Below are positions 9,552 through 18,932 of a stretch of DNA of 64,000 nucleotides, piece by piece. Origin of the DNA: an uncultured Lachnospiraceae bacterium (GTDB lineage Bacteria > Bacillota > Clostridia > Lachnospirales > Lachnospiraceae); contig CAMUMG010000003.1 in NCBI GenBank assembly GCA_947089905.1, positions 311,210-375,209 on the forward strand. Direction: 5' to 3'. How positions within the stretch are numbered: the first letter of the stretch is position 1; the number at the start of each line of letters is the position of its first letter. Below the pieces are notes generated by a model. The model worked only from the letters and a program-made list of their open reading frames with translations, ran no database searches and was not told the origin of the DNA. The position numbers and the translations under genes are program-made.

Positions 9552-11744
9552 TTAATTCTTTTCTGTATTTTGCATCTCTAATTGTGCAGTAACTAAACCA
9601 TAGTAAATTCCTTTCTTTTCCATGAGTTCATTATGTGTTCCGACTTCTGCAATCTCATGTCCATCAATTACTACCAGACGATCTGCATCTTTTAAAGTTG
9701 AAAGACGATGGGCAATCGCAAAAGTTGTTCTACCAGCTCTTAATCGTTCTAGTGCTTTTTGAATTAAATATTCACTTTCTGTATCCAAACTTGCAGTTGC
9801 CTCATCTAAGATTAAAAGTCTTGGCTCATTTAAAATTGCCCTTGCAATCGCTAATCTCTGACGTTCTCCTCCAGATAAGTTAAATCCTCTTTCTCCTACA
9901 TATGTATTATAACCATCTGGTGTTCGACAGATAAAATCATGAGCATTTGCCATTTTTGCAGCACGGATTACTTCTTCATATGTTGCATCTGGTCTGGCGA
10001 ATCGAATATTGTTTAAAATCGTTCCAGAAAATAAAAAAGTTTCTTGTAATACTACACCGATCTGTGCATGATAATTTGCCAACTGAATTTCTCTAATATC
10101 TTTTCCATCTACTAAAAGTTGTCCATCATCTGCCTCATATAAGTGCATAATCAAATTGATCATAGTAGATTTCCCTGTTCCAGATGCTCCAACTAACCCT
10201 ATCATCTCTCCCGGTTTTACTTTTAAATTAATATGTTCTAATACAGGCTGGTAGACCTTATAGCCAAAAGAAACATTCTGAAACTCAATTTCTCCCTTTA
10301 CTTCTAATTTTGAAGCATTTTTTCTGTCATAAATCTGTGGCTCTTGAGACATGACATCGCCTATTCGCTGTATACTTGTAACCAGATTCATTAACTGCCT
10401 TGGTAGATTAGTAATCCAATTTAAATACATATAAAGTAAAGAAGTATAATTTACAAATTGTAAAAGTTCTCCTGCTGTCATATTTCCATAAATAACATCT
10501 TTACCACCAAAATAGAGAATCAGAAAGACCCCAGCACCTATAATAAAAGAAAGTGTTGGATAAAAAATCGCCCAAAATACTTCGTTGTGGCTTTGAATTA
10601 CAGCAAATTCCTCTGAACTTTTATCAAATCGCTGTGATTCTTCTCCTTCTTTTCCATAAGATTTTACAATAGACATTCCGGAAATGACATCTTGAAGTTG
10701 ACTATAAATATCATCATTCTTTACCCATTGTCTATGAAATCTACGATGAATATTTTTCCAAAATGCAACTGATACAAAAACCGAAATCGGTGTAAACATA
10801 AAAGCTAAAATTGCGAGTTTTACATCTAATATCAACATATATATAACATCGCAAATAAAGATAATAACAACAGTAAACAGGTTACAAAAGATATCTTCCA
10901 TAAATTCTCTAACCCTTCCTGTATCATTAATAATTCGGTTCATTAATTCTCCAGGTCTTCTGTCATTGATAAAAGAAAGGGTTAAAATTTGTATCTTTTC
11001 ATATAACCTTTTTCTTAGATCCATACTGATAGTAGAACCTAATCTAGCACATAAATAGCTCTTCGAAATATTTACAATAATAATTCCAATACTTAAAGAA
11101 AACATGATTCCCAAACATATAAATGCTTGAGTAAGAGTTCCATTTTCTGCATTAAGTATATCATCAATTAAATATTTTTGAATCTCTGGATTTAATAGTG
11201 TAATCGTTGATGCTGCAAGCATCAACAGGAAAATGACAATCATTTGGATCTTATAAGGACGTAGCATAAGGAATAGTTCATGTAATACCCCTGCCTTTTT
11301 TCCCTCGCAGTGTGGACATTGTTTTGTACCCGGAAGTGCTCTCCCGCAGATAGGACATGTTGTTTCATATTCCTTACTTTCTATTCTTTGTGTCTTTCCC
11401 CTCTTTAACAACATTGCACCCCTGGCGGCATAAGAAAATCTCGCCAGATGTTTAGAAGAAAATCGACCTAAAAGTTCTTCCTTACCATTTCTTATTATAA
11501 ATAAAATTCCACATGCAATCTGTGGTTCACTTTTTATTTCTTCACAATCGGTAAGTGCATACTTCTTTTTTCGTATGCCATTTTCCAAAACAGAGATTGT
11601 CCGATTCGTAATCACGACATAAGAATTTTTTAAATAATTCCCCACATGATCTAAATCCAGAGGAAGAGTATAATAAATTTCTTCTCCCTGTGTCAGTTCA
11701 AGTAACTGACGATCTTTTTCAGACAATTCAAAATTTAATATCAC
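9552..11744 (-). CDS. ABC exporter half-transporter with N-terminal zinc ribbon (partner 1)
   Basis: A 730-aa fused permease-ATPase. Residues 1-125 form a cytoplasmic domain of unknown fold, followed by a CPIC...CPHC zinc ribbon (about 128-146). Six membrane spans (about 155-435) and a nucleotide-binding domain follow, with Walker A GASGTGKST near 519, signature LSGGERQR and Walker B LLILDEATASLD. It is probably one half of a heterodimer with the 777-aa protein upstream, since both share the same unusual N-terminal arrangement. NCBI names for homologues often mention cyanophycin metabolism because of the DUF1854 partner. No cyanophycin gene is seen here, so the substrate is open. Confidence 0.9.
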   Translation of the reverse strand: MILNFELSEKDRQLLELTQGEEIYYTLPLDLDHVGNYLKNSYVVITNRTISVLENGIRKKKYALTDCEEIKSEPQIACGILFIIRNGKEELLGRFSSKHLARFSYAARGAMLLKRGKTQRIESKEYETTCPICGRALPGTKQCPHCEGKKAGVLHELFLMLRPYKIQMIVIFLLMLAASTITLLNPEIQKYLIDDILNAENGTLTQAFICLGIMFSLSIGIIIVNISKSYLCARLGSTISMDLRKRLYEKIQILTLSFINDRRPGELMNRIINDTGRVREFMEDIFCNLFTVVIIFICDVIYMLILDVKLAILAFMFTPISVFVSVAFWKNIHRRFHRQWVKNDDIYSQLQDVISGMSIVKSYGKEGEESQRFDKSSEEFAVIQSHNEVFWAIFYPTLSFIIGAGVFLILYFGGKDVIYGNMTAGELLQFVNYTSLLYMYLNWITNLPRQLMNLVTSIQRIGDVMSQEPQIYDRKNASKLEVKGEIEFQNVSFGYKVYQPVLEHINLKVKPGEMIGLVGASGTGKSTMINLIMHLYEADDGQLLVDGKDIREIQLANYHAQIGVVLQETFLFSGTILNNIRFARPDATYEEVIRAAKMANAHDFICRTPDGYNTYVGERGFNLSGGERQRLAIARAILNEPRLLILDEATASLDTESEYLIQKALERLRAGRTTFAIAHRLSTLKDADRLVVIDGHEIAEVGTHNELMEKKGIYYGLVTAQLEMQNTEKN

Positions 11745-11753
11745 GGCTGCCTC

Positions 11754-12314
11754 CTATAAAAACAAATCTAATTTTTTGCGCTCTCCTGCCGTTAATTGAT
11801 CGACATCTGGAATTTCAAATCGGTTTTCATCAATATCTGAAATTAAAATCCGAGTATCCGAAAGATGAACAATAGAACTGCCGCCCATATGTATTGTAAA
11901 GCGACATGCACCCCTATCTGTTAAAACATCAAAATAGGCATATCCATATTCCTCTTTAATAGATATAATTTTTTGGATTATAGGTGTAAAATATCTTAAA
12001 TTCATCTGTTCTTCTAACATATTTCTTGTATCTTTATTTAGTTTTCCTATATCCTCAATAATTCCTATTTCTCTTGAGCGTTCTTCTGGGGTACGAATCG
12101 AAATGTAGTGTTGTGGATCGGTAAAAGGAAACATTCGTACTACATGAACTCTTGAATAAACTTCCTCCCCCACAGTTAAACTGACAAAACCTCCTTCTGT
12201 TCTGGAAAATGTCGCATTTTCTTCTGTCAAAAATCGAACTTTTAACATTTCTTCTGTTTCTTGCTCCATTTGTTCTAAGTCAAACTCTTCGCCCTGCATC
12301 CTAAATCCTCCCAT
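11754..12314 (-). CDS. DUF1854 family protein
   Basis: A 186-aa soluble protein with no signal peptide or membrane span. The body (about 45-186) matches what I know of DUF1854: the RVFPFTDP-like block (here VRMFPFTDPQHYISI), the EIGII-DI segment, and an end with IPD-LTAGERK. It sits between the two half-transporters, 10 and 22 bases away, so it is surely co-transcribed with them. DUF1854 proteins are known mainly from this ABC exporter neighbourhood, and their biochemical role is not established. The first 20 residues are acidic. The start could be Met5, which lies closer to the coding block. Confidence 0.82.
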   Translation of the reverse strand: MGGFRMQGEEFDLEQMEQETEEMLKVRFLTEENATFSRTEGGFVSLTVGEEVYSRVHVVRMFPFTDPQHYISIRTPEERSREIGIIEDIGKLNKDTRNMLEEQMNLRYFTPIIQKIISIKEEYGYAYFDVLTDRGACRFTIHMGGSSIVHLSDTRILISDIDENRFEIPDVDQLTAGERKKLDLFL

Positions 12315-12335
12315 TTGGTTTTACAATTTATCTGT

Positions 12336-14669
12336 CTATTCTAAACCTTTCATTGCAAGTGCTTTCTTTTGAAGTTCCATTAACTTATAATATGTTCCTC
12401 TTTGCTCTTCTAATTGTTTATGTGTTCCTCTTTCTGTAATTTCTCCATTATCAATAACAATTAAAAAGTCTGCATCTTTTAACGTAGAAAGTCTATGTGC
12501 AATCGAAATCGTAGTTCTGCCCCGAACTAGATAGTTTAAAGATGTTTGAATTGCTCTCTCTGTTTCAGTATCCACAGAAGCCGTGGCTTCATCGAGAATT
12601 AAGATCTTTGGATTTGCTAAAATTGCTCTTGCTATTGAAATTCGTTGACGTTCTCCACCGGAAAGTTCTCTTCCTGATGATCCAATTTTAGTATCGTATC
12701 CATCTGGCATCCGTAAAATAAATTCATGAGCACTGGCTAAAACTGCTGCCCGAATCACCTCTGCTTTTGTTGCTGATGGTCTAGCATATTTAATATTCTC
12801 TTCTACTGTCCCCATAAAAATGTATGTTTCCTGTGACACCATCGCTACATTACGTCTAAGATCATGAAAGGAAAGTTCCTTTATATTCTTTCCATCCAAA
12901 AAAATTGCTCCTTCTTGTGGATCGTACATTCTTGAAATCAAATTAACTAAGGTTGTCTTTCCTGCTCCTGATCTTCCTACGATTCCAAGCATGGAGCCCT
13001 CAGGAATATGAACGCTAATATCCTTTAATATTGGTTTATTGGCTTCATATCCAAAAGTAATATTCTTTAATTCAATTTCCCCGTGAGGCTCTTTCAGTGG
13101 AAGAGGACTTTCTGCCTCAACTACTTCTGGAACAGCATCTAAAATTTCAAACATACGCTGTGCACTATTCATACTATTTGACCACCAATGAAAAACTCTC
13201 GCCAAAAAATTCATTGGTCCGGCAAGTTGTCCAACATATCCTACAAATGTAATTAAAAGACCAACTGGCATGGAACCATCTTTCATTAAAAAAGTAACAC
13301 CTATTATCCAGATAATAATATTGGTGAGCTCTTGTGTTGTTGTATAAAGAGCCGCAAAGTAATTATTAAATTTTACAATCGATAATTCTGCATTTTTTAA
13401 TTTTGAATTATTTCTTGAAAATCTAGTGATTTCTCTTCTTTCTTGTCCAAATGCCTTTACTACTCTAGCACCAGTTAAATTATCATTAACCTGACTGTTG
13501 ACAGAACGTTCTGCACGATGTCTTCTTCCAAATAGACTAAATAGTCTTGGGCGTAAATAAAAACTGATTGCTAAAGAAATTGGCAAAAGTAAACAGGCAA
13601 CTAATGCCATCTGCCAGCGAATTGTAAACATTACTACAACTGTAGAAAACATAGTAAATGCACTGATCAAAAGAGAAGGTGCTCCATCAATAAAAAAACC
13701 TGTAATTCGATCGGCATCACTTAAAACTCTAGTCATTAAATTTCCTGTTTGACGGCTTTTAAAAAAGCTGATGGAAAGTTGTCCCATTGCTTTAAAAATA
13801 TCCTTTTTCATATCACAGACTACTTGTGCTACAATTTTTGCGGTAAAAACTCCCTGCAAAATACTGAATGCTACGATTGTCAATTTTGCCAAAAGCATCA
13901 TTCCAATTACAAGAACTAATGCTGTAATAAATTTTCCGCCTCCTAATCCAAGTTTGCTAAGAAATTTTTCATTTTTGGCAAGCACTCTATCATAGAGTAT
14001 TGTTCCGCTTAAATATGGCCATACTAAATTTAATGCAGCCGTTGCTATATAACATAATAACATCACTATCATTTTTCCGGTATAAGGTCGGAAATATTTC
14101 ATAATACGTAAAAAAATTGAACCTCGATCCATACATTTTGGACAGATCTTTCGATCTGGATTTGGATACATTCTTCCACAGTTAGGACAATATTCTTCCT
14201 TCTCCTCTTTTTCCTCTTTCAAAAAATCTGGTTTTGGCTCGGACAGATGTTCAAAAGTACGAACTAGTTCGTGCATTTTTTTCTTATAGAGATTAGAAAA
14301 TGCTGTAAGACGAAAAGTCTGTTCTTGTATCTGTGCCACTAAGATTCCACAGGCTACCTGCCGTTCCACTTCTATTTTTTGTATTGAGCTAAGTTCATAA
14401 ACTTTAATTGCCCAATCTTTATCCTTTTCCATCTCCAACTCATCTTTGAATGAACATCCCTTAAAATGACGGACAACATTTAACTCTGGAGCAGAAAGTA
14501 AGATCACTAATTTAGAAGCAGTTAAAATGACAAATCCATCTGCATATTCACACTCCGTTGTCATATCTGTAGCAGAGATTTTTAAAATATGTTCTGGTTC
14601 TATTCCATGTCCCTGCAGCATAGAAAGTACCTTTTTTGGTAACTTAATCCTCTCCATAATCCCCTCCAA
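12336..14669 (-). CDS. ABC exporter half-transporter with N-terminal zinc ribbon (partner 2)
   Basis: A 777-aa fused permease-ATPase that parallels partner 1. It has a cytoplasmic N-terminal domain (about 1-150), a zinc ribbon CPNC...CPKC (about 160-180), six membrane spans (about 190-480) and a nucleotide-binding domain (Walker A GRSGAGKTT near 561, LSGGERQR, ILILDEATASVD). It is the first gene of the three-gene operon with DUF1854 and partner 1. Both ATP sites look complete, so this need not be an asymmetric exporter. The zinc ribbons may anchor a regulatory or cargo protein, possibly DUF1854, but this is inference. Confidence 0.9.
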   Translation of the reverse strand: MEGIMERIKLPKKVLSMLQGHGIEPEHILKISATDMTTECEYADGFVILTASKLVILLSAPELNVVRHFKGCSFKDELEMEKDKDWAIKVYELSSIQKIEVERQVACGILVAQIQEQTFRLTAFSNLYKKKMHELVRTFEHLSEPKPDFLKEEKEEKEEYCPNCGRMYPNPDRKICPKCMDRGSIFLRIMKYFRPYTGKMIVMLLCYIATAALNLVWPYLSGTILYDRVLAKNEKFLSKLGLGGGKFITALVLVIGMMLLAKLTIVAFSILQGVFTAKIVAQVVCDMKKDIFKAMGQLSISFFKSRQTGNLMTRVLSDADRITGFFIDGAPSLLISAFTMFSTVVVMFTIRWQMALVACLLLPISLAISFYLRPRLFSLFGRRHRAERSVNSQVNDNLTGARVVKAFGQERREITRFSRNNSKLKNAELSIVKFNNYFAALYTTTQELTNIIIWIIGVTFLMKDGSMPVGLLITFVGYVGQLAGPMNFLARVFHWWSNSMNSAQRMFEILDAVPEVVEAESPLPLKEPHGEIELKNITFGYEANKPILKDISVHIPEGSMLGIVGRSGAGKTTLVNLISRMYDPQEGAIFLDGKNIKELSFHDLRRNVAMVSQETYIFMGTVEENIKYARPSATKAEVIRAAVLASAHEFILRMPDGYDTKIGSSGRELSGGERQRISIARAILANPKILILDEATASVDTETERAIQTSLNYLVRGRTTISIAHRLSTLKDADFLIVIDNGEITERGTHKQLEEQRGTYYKLMELQKKALAMKGLE

Positions 14670-14806
14670 TCATAGACTGTGCTTCATTATATCTGATTTC
14701 TTTTGAAGCTACAATGTCTATTCTACTTTCTTTTTTGTGCTATCTTGCAAAAAGAATAAAAATCTAATTTTAAGAAATCTTTAAGCAGAATCTTTCTTTC
14801 GTTTCA

Positions 14807-14835
14807 TTGACATACCATTTTAAATCACGTATAAT
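14807..14835 (+). promoter_or_regulatory. consensus sigma-A promoter for the zinc-ribbon membrane protein gene
   Basis: TTGACA (14807-14812) and TATAAT (14830-14835) with a 17-base spacer, a perfect match to the vegetative consensus on the plus strand. A GGAGG ribosome site follows, 11 bases before the start at 14890. The divergent exporter operon starts at 14669, so 14670-14889 is a shared intergenic control region. Confidence 0.85.
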
Positions 14836-14889
14836 GAAGCTGTCAGCATATGAATATAAAATTAAGTAGAAAAGGAGGCGTATACTGAT

Positions 14890-16626
14890 ATGAAATATTG
14901 TAAAAAGTGTGGTAACTTACTTGATGAAACTGCTATCTCTTGTCCTTTCTGTGGTGCTAAAATAGAAGATTCTTCCGAAACAAAACCAGAAGAACCAGTT
15001 AGTTTTATTATGCCACAGACACAAGAATCCGTTTCTTCTGATTTTATTTCAGAAGCTGTTCCAGAAAAGAAGAAACCTCACAAAAAGAAAATCCTTGCAG
15101 CAATTATTGCAGTATTTCTCGTAATTGTTGGAACAGGTGCTATTGTCTATGCTTCTTCAGATTCTTTTAAAAATAGTATGAAGCAGGCAATGATGAAACC
15201 ATCTGAGTATCTGCAAAGTATTTTTGAAAATTCCTTTGCAGAAATTGCCGAAGATGTTTCTGAACAGTATTCTACTTTTTTAGCTCCCATTACAAATCTC
15301 ACCTCTGATAAGCAAGAATTGAACTGTTTAGCTTCTGTAGATCTTAAGCTCAATCAAGAATTTCTTGCACCACTTTTGGAATCGGCAGGATTATCAGATG
15401 TAAAATTTGAAAATCTATCTGCTAATATCGTTTCAAACTCCAAAGATGGAAAAGTAGGAGGTAATGTATTACTTTCTGTTAATGGTCAAAGTTTAGTATC
15501 TCTAAATTTGGCAGGAGATAACAAAGAAAATACTTTCTATTTACAAATTCCTGAACTTTCTTCTGCTTATTTAAAAATCGATGCTCATAACTTTGTACAA
15601 CAAAGTACCTCTAGTTCACAACAATTAGGACAGATGATAAGCAGTATTTTTAATGAGTCTATGTTAAGTCCTGACGATGTAAAACGGATTTTAACCGACT
15701 ATTCTTCTTTGTTTGTGGATATGTTAACTGAGGTTGATGTAGAAAAAGACCTAACCGTTGAAGCATCTGGTGTAAAAACTTCTTATGACAAGTATATTGT
15801 TTCCATCAATGAAAAGCAGTTAAAGGACTTTTTGATTGCATTCTTAACAAAGGCAAAAAATGATGAGAAACTTCTTGGATTTTTAGAAAATATGCTACAG
15901 GTTATTTCAAAGTATAGTGAAACAGAATTGGATATTCCTTCTTTTTCTTCTGATATTGATAAATCTTTAAAAGAGATAGAAGCAATAAAAGCAGACGAAA
16001 CTGTTATTGTTGCAAATCTTTCATTTTGGATCAATGAAAAAGGTGAGATTAAGGGAGAAGAACTCAATGCAAAAAACTACTCTTTGGGATTTCTCTCTAC
16101 TGAAAAGAAAAATCAACATGGATTTTCTCTTTGGTTAAAAAATGACTCTACTTCTATCTTTAGTCTAGATGCAGATTCTTTGGAAAAAGATGATAAGTAT
16201 TCTGGTTCTGCAAAATTTACAGTTTCCTCTGAGAATTTATATACACAAACAATGCAGACAAATACTATTACATTTGATTTTACTGATGTTACTACCAAAG
16301 ATACCTTTACTGGAACTTTTACAGCCACTTCTTCTCTGATTCCAGGTGGTAGTCTTACTTTAACTCTTACTGGGAAATCGAAAGAAAGAGAAGCGGTATT
16401 AGGAATTAATTATATGGGAATGTCTATCGCTACATTAACATTCCGTGTATCTAATAGCCAAAAAGCAGATGAAATCATCTTCCCATCTAAATCAGATAAA
16501 ATCTATATAATTGAAGCAGACGGTGAAGCACTTTATGAATATCTTGAAGAGTGTAATATAGAAGAACTTCTTAAAAGATTAGAAAATAGTATTGGCATTG
16601 ATTTAAGCTCTTCTCTTCTTCAATAA
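14890..16626 (+). CDS. zinc-ribbon, single-span membrane protein with large extracytoplasmic domain; function unknown
   Basis: A 578-aa protein. The N-terminal zinc ribbon (Cys4, Cys7, Cys18, Cys21) is cytoplasmic. A Pro/Glu-rich linker, a basic patch (KKKPHKKK) and one membrane span at about 68-88 follow. About 490 residues outside are rich in beta-strand-like Ser/Thr/Lys patterns, including repeated SxDI/KxxL motifs. I recognise the general class (zinc-ribbon anchored surface proteins common in Lachnospiraceae, DUF6583-like) but not a function. It is monocistronic with a consensus promoter. The stop codon lies inside an IS200/IS605-end-like element, so the extreme C-terminus may have been set by that insertion. 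Confidence 0.85.
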   Translation: MKYCKKCGNLLDETAISCPFCGAKIEDSSETKPEEPVSFIMPQTQESVSSDFISEAVPEKKKPHKKKILAAIIAVFLVIVGTGAIVYASSDSFKNSMKQAMMKPSEYLQSIFENSFAEIAEDVSEQYSTFLAPITNLTSDKQELNCLASVDLKLNQEFLAPLLESAGLSDVKFENLSANIVSNSKDGKVGGNVLLSVNGQSLVSLNLAGDNKENTFYLQIPELSSAYLKIDAHNFVQQSTSSSQQLGQMISSIFNESMLSPDDVKRILTDYSSLFVDMLTEVDVEKDLTVEASGVKTSYDKYIVSINEKQLKDFLIAFLTKAKNDEKLLGFLENMLQVISKYSETELDIPSFSSDIDKSLKEIEAIKADETVIVANLSFWINEKGEIKGEELNAKNYSLGFLSTEKKNQHGFSLWLKNDSTSIFSLDADSLEKDDKYSGSAKFTVSSENLYTQTMQTNTITFDFTDVTTKDTFTGTFTATSSLIPGGSLTLTLTGKSKEREAVLGINYMGMSIATLTFRVSNSQKADEIIFPSKSDKIYIIEADGEALYEYLEECNIEELLKRLENSIGIDLSSSLLQ

Positions 16627-16770
16627 TTAACAGCAATTCCACCCCTACCTAAGAGGAAGGGGTGGAATTACTAGGAACAATTATAACCGCAGTAGCGGGC
16701 GTGTATCCCCTACTTCCATGAAGCAATCCACATCATTGTCTTGCTCTTAACTGCCGCGAGTGGATTGAAA
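16621..16770 (-). mobile_element. IS200/IS605 right-end / omega-RNA-like fragment, copy 1
   Basis: Read on the minus strand this 150-base element contains four parts. They are a 7-base stem (GTGGATT/AATCCAC, 16760-16766 with 16725-16731), a 37-base core shared exactly with copy 2 (16718-16754), a hairpin with the motif AGCGGG-n-TGTA-n-CCCC (plus-strand 16694-16710) and a perfect 12-base terminal hairpin (16635-16646 with 16658-16669). The AGCGGG...TGTA...CCCC motif and following hairpin recur in the same relative orientation just 3' of the tnpB-like gene at 62777. This is what the 3' end of an IS605-family element and its omega RNA look like. No transposase gene remains. Confidence 0.6.
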
Positions 16771-16810
16771 GAAACAATAACAAAAAATCTCTATTAAAAA
16801 TAGGATAGGC

Positions 16811-16853
16811 AAAACGCTTCTTATTTAAAGTTTCATAAGAAGCGTTTTTATTT
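16811..16853 (+). terminator. intrinsic terminator
   Basis: A 14-base stem AAAACGCTTCTTAT (16811-16824) pairs with 16835-16848 and is followed by a T-rich run on the plus strand. It would end transcription coming from the 14890-16626 gene and could work in both directions. Confidence 0.85.
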
Positions 16854-16899
16854 TTGTTTATATTTTATAATATTTTAGAAATAGTTTCTTTCTTTCAAT

Positions 16900-16917
16900 A
16901 GTGTATTGTGATACACT
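16900..16917. promoter_or_regulatory. GntR/YtrA-type operator-like palindrome
   Basis: Perfect inverted repeat AGTGTAT-TGTG-ATACACT directly upstream of the gene starting at 16944, in the position where a promoter core would be. Its GTGTAT...ATACAC form resembles sites bound by GntR-family (YtrA-type) repressors. No such regulator gene is in the window, so the regulator would act in trans. Confidence 0.45.
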
Positions 16918-16943
16918 AATACTAATTTAGAAAGGAGACTGTT

Positions 16944-17708
16944 ATGGAAATCAAGGATACTAGACTTGACGACAGTGCAGAAATTTATAAAAAACGCTCT
17001 GATAAACCCGAACGTCATAAGTTAAAAGAATTGCACGGTAAAGAGAAATTGCAATATTTTTCTGACTATTATTTAAAAATTGTATTAGTTGCTGTACTTG
17101 TTATAGCTCTTTCTATATATTTTATATATTCAGTCTGGATTGCCCAAAGAGTAGAAACAATACTTAATGTTGCAATCGCTGATTATGTATTTTCATCTGA
17201 GGCTTTAGAAGATGCAAGTAATCGTTTCGGAGAATATATTAAGATAGATAGCGAAAGTCAAAAAGTTTTATTAGACAATAGTTATTATATTTCTGTTGGA
17301 GATTATTCTTCTACCCAAAAACTGAGCACTTATATTTTAGTAGGAGAAGTCGATATTATTATTACAAAAGAATCTATCTTTCAAAGTTATGTTTTAAATG
17401 GTTCTTTATCCTCTCTTACTGATACCCTACCGACAGATCTCTATTCAACACTTTCGGATCATTTCTATTATGGAAGAATACGTGAAAATCCAGAAGAAAC
17501 ACTTGAAACAGCGACTGGATCCCTTGAAACATATGGAATTTATTTAGATCAATGTCCAATGTTTCAATCACAGAGCACTCCAGAAGATCGACCAGTTTTA
17601 GGAATTGTAGCAACTGGAAAGCATATAGAAAATAGTTTTGATTTTATTCGTTTTTTATTTCAAGAATATCAGCCACCAACAAATCCAAACCAAATGATTA
17701 CTCCATAG
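16944..17708 (+). CDS. single-span membrane protein, function unknown
   Basis: A 254-aa protein. Charged cytoplasmic N-terminus (residues 1-44), one membrane span at about 45-66, then an extracytoplasmic domain of about 185 residues with no recognisable motif. It has no cysteines that suggest a metal site except one near residue 209. A GGAGAC ribosome site precedes the start, and a palindromic operator-like site lies just upstream, so expression is probably regulated. It is bounded by terminators on both sides, hence monocistronic. I do not recognise a family; a DUF-type lipid- or cell-wall-associated protein is possible. Confidence 0.75.
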   Translation: MEIKDTRLDDSAEIYKKRSDKPERHKLKELHGKEKLQYFSDYYLKIVLVAVLVIALSIYFIYSVWIAQRVETILNVAIADYVFSSEALEDASNRFGEYIKIDSESQKVLLDNSYYISVGDYSSTQKLSTYILVGEVDIIITKESIFQSYVLNGSLSSLTDTLPTDLYSTLSDHFYYGRIRENPEETLETATGSLETYGIYLDQCPMFQSQSTPEDRPVLGIVATGKHIENSFDFIRFLFQEYQPPTNPNQMITP

Positions 17709-17712
17709 ATAT

Positions 17713-17744
17713 AAAAAGCTGCCCAAAACTTTGGACAGCTTTTT
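17713..17744. terminator. bidirectional terminator between the 16944 gene and asd
   Basis: AAAAAGCTG-CCAA pairs with TTGG-CAGCTTTTT around a 4-base loop, giving A- and T-runs on both sides. It serves the converging plus-strand gene ending at 17708 and asd ending at 17749. Confidence 0.9.
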
Positions 17745-17748
17745 ATAT

Positions 17749-18831
17749 CTATTTTGTGGTTAAATATCCCTGTGCTTTTAAAAGTTCTGCAATTAAAACA
17801 GCTCCACCAGCAGCCCCACGTTTTGTATTATGAGATAATCCAATAAATTTATAATCATAAATAGTATCTTCTCTTAAACGCCCTGCACATACGCCCATTC
17901 CATTTTCTGTATCGCGATCTAGAGCTGTCTGTGGACGATTATCCTCTTCAAAATACGTAATAAACTGTTTTGGAGCACTTGGCAGCTCTAACTTTTGAGG
18001 AAGTCCTTTAAATTCTTTCCATGCTTTTAAAATTTCCTCTTTTGTTGGCTTTTTCTCAAAGGAAACAAATACTGCTGCTGTATGTCCATCTGTCACTGGA
18101 ACTCGTATACACTGACATGTAATCAAAGGACTTTCTGCTTTTACAATCTGCCCATTTTCTACATGTCCCCAGATTCTTAAAGGTTCTTGTTCACTCTTTT
18201 CTTCCTCACCACCGATATAAGGAATTACATTATCCATCATTTCTGGCCAGTCTTTAAAAGTCTTACCTGCCCCTGAAATTGCCTGATAAGTGGTTGCTAC
18301 AACAACCTTTGGTTGATATTGTCTTAGTGCATGAAGCATTGGTGTATAACTTTGAATAGAACAATTTGGTTTTACAACAATAAATCCACGCTTTGTCCCA
18401 AGTCTTTGCTTTTGAGCTTCAATCACCTCTAAATGTTCTGGATTTAATTCTGGTACTACCATAGGAACATCAAAAGTCCATCGATGAGCACTGTTATTAG
18501 ATACAACTGGTGTTTCTGTCTTTGCATATGCCTCTTCAATCGCTTTAATCTCTTCTTTTGTCATATCTACAGCACTAAATACAAAATCCACATTAGATGC
18601 TACCTTTTCCACATCGTTGACATTTAAAACGATAAGATTTTTAACTGCTTCTGGCATTGGGGTGGTCATCTTCCAACGATCTGCAACTGCTTGTTCATAG
18701 GACTTTCCGGCACTTCTTGGACTAGCAGCTACCGTTACTACCTCAAACCACGGATGATTTTCCAACAAAGAAATAAATCTTTGTCCTACCATACCAGTTG
18801 CCCCCAAAATTCCCACTCTTAATTTACTCAT
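17749..18831 (-). CDS. asd: aspartate-semialdehyde dehydrogenase
   Basis: Converts aspartyl-4-phosphate to aspartate semialdehyde with NADPH, the branch point to lysine, diaminopimelate, threonine and methionine. NADP-binding GATGMVGQRF lies at the N-terminus. The catalytic Cys is in KPNCSIQ, and GAGKTF and the HNTKRGAAGG end region match the archaeal/fungal-type Asd also found in clostridia. I chose the start at 18831: AAGGAGG lies 6 bases before it, and the upstream in-frame ATG at 18849 would put that ribosome site inside the coding sequence. The product is 360 aa. The gene stands alone, between two inverted IS605-end-like fragments. Confidence 0.95.
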   Translation of the reverse strand: MSKLRVGILGATGMVGQRFISLLENHPWFEVVTVAASPRSAGKSYEQAVADRWKMTTPMPEAVKNLIVLNVNDVEKVASNVDFVFSAVDMTKEEIKAIEEAYAKTETPVVSNNSAHRWTFDVPMVVPELNPEHLEVIEAQKQRLGTKRGFIVVKPNCSIQSYTPMLHALRQYQPKVVVATTYQAISGAGKTFKDWPEMMDNVIPYIGGEEEKSEQEPLRIWGHVENGQIVKAESPLITCQCIRVPVTDGHTAAVFVSFEKKPTKEEILKAWKEFKGLPQKLELPSAPKQFITYFEEDNRPQTALDRDTENGMGVCAGRLREDTIYDYKFIGLSHNTKRGAAGGAVLIAELLKAQGYLTTK

Positions 18832-18932
18832 AAATTCCTCCTTATACAAATTGTCTATTTGATTTTTATAAAATTATGTCTTTGTACAATATACATTTGT
18901 ATTTTTTAAATATAATATACTCTTTCTTTTTG

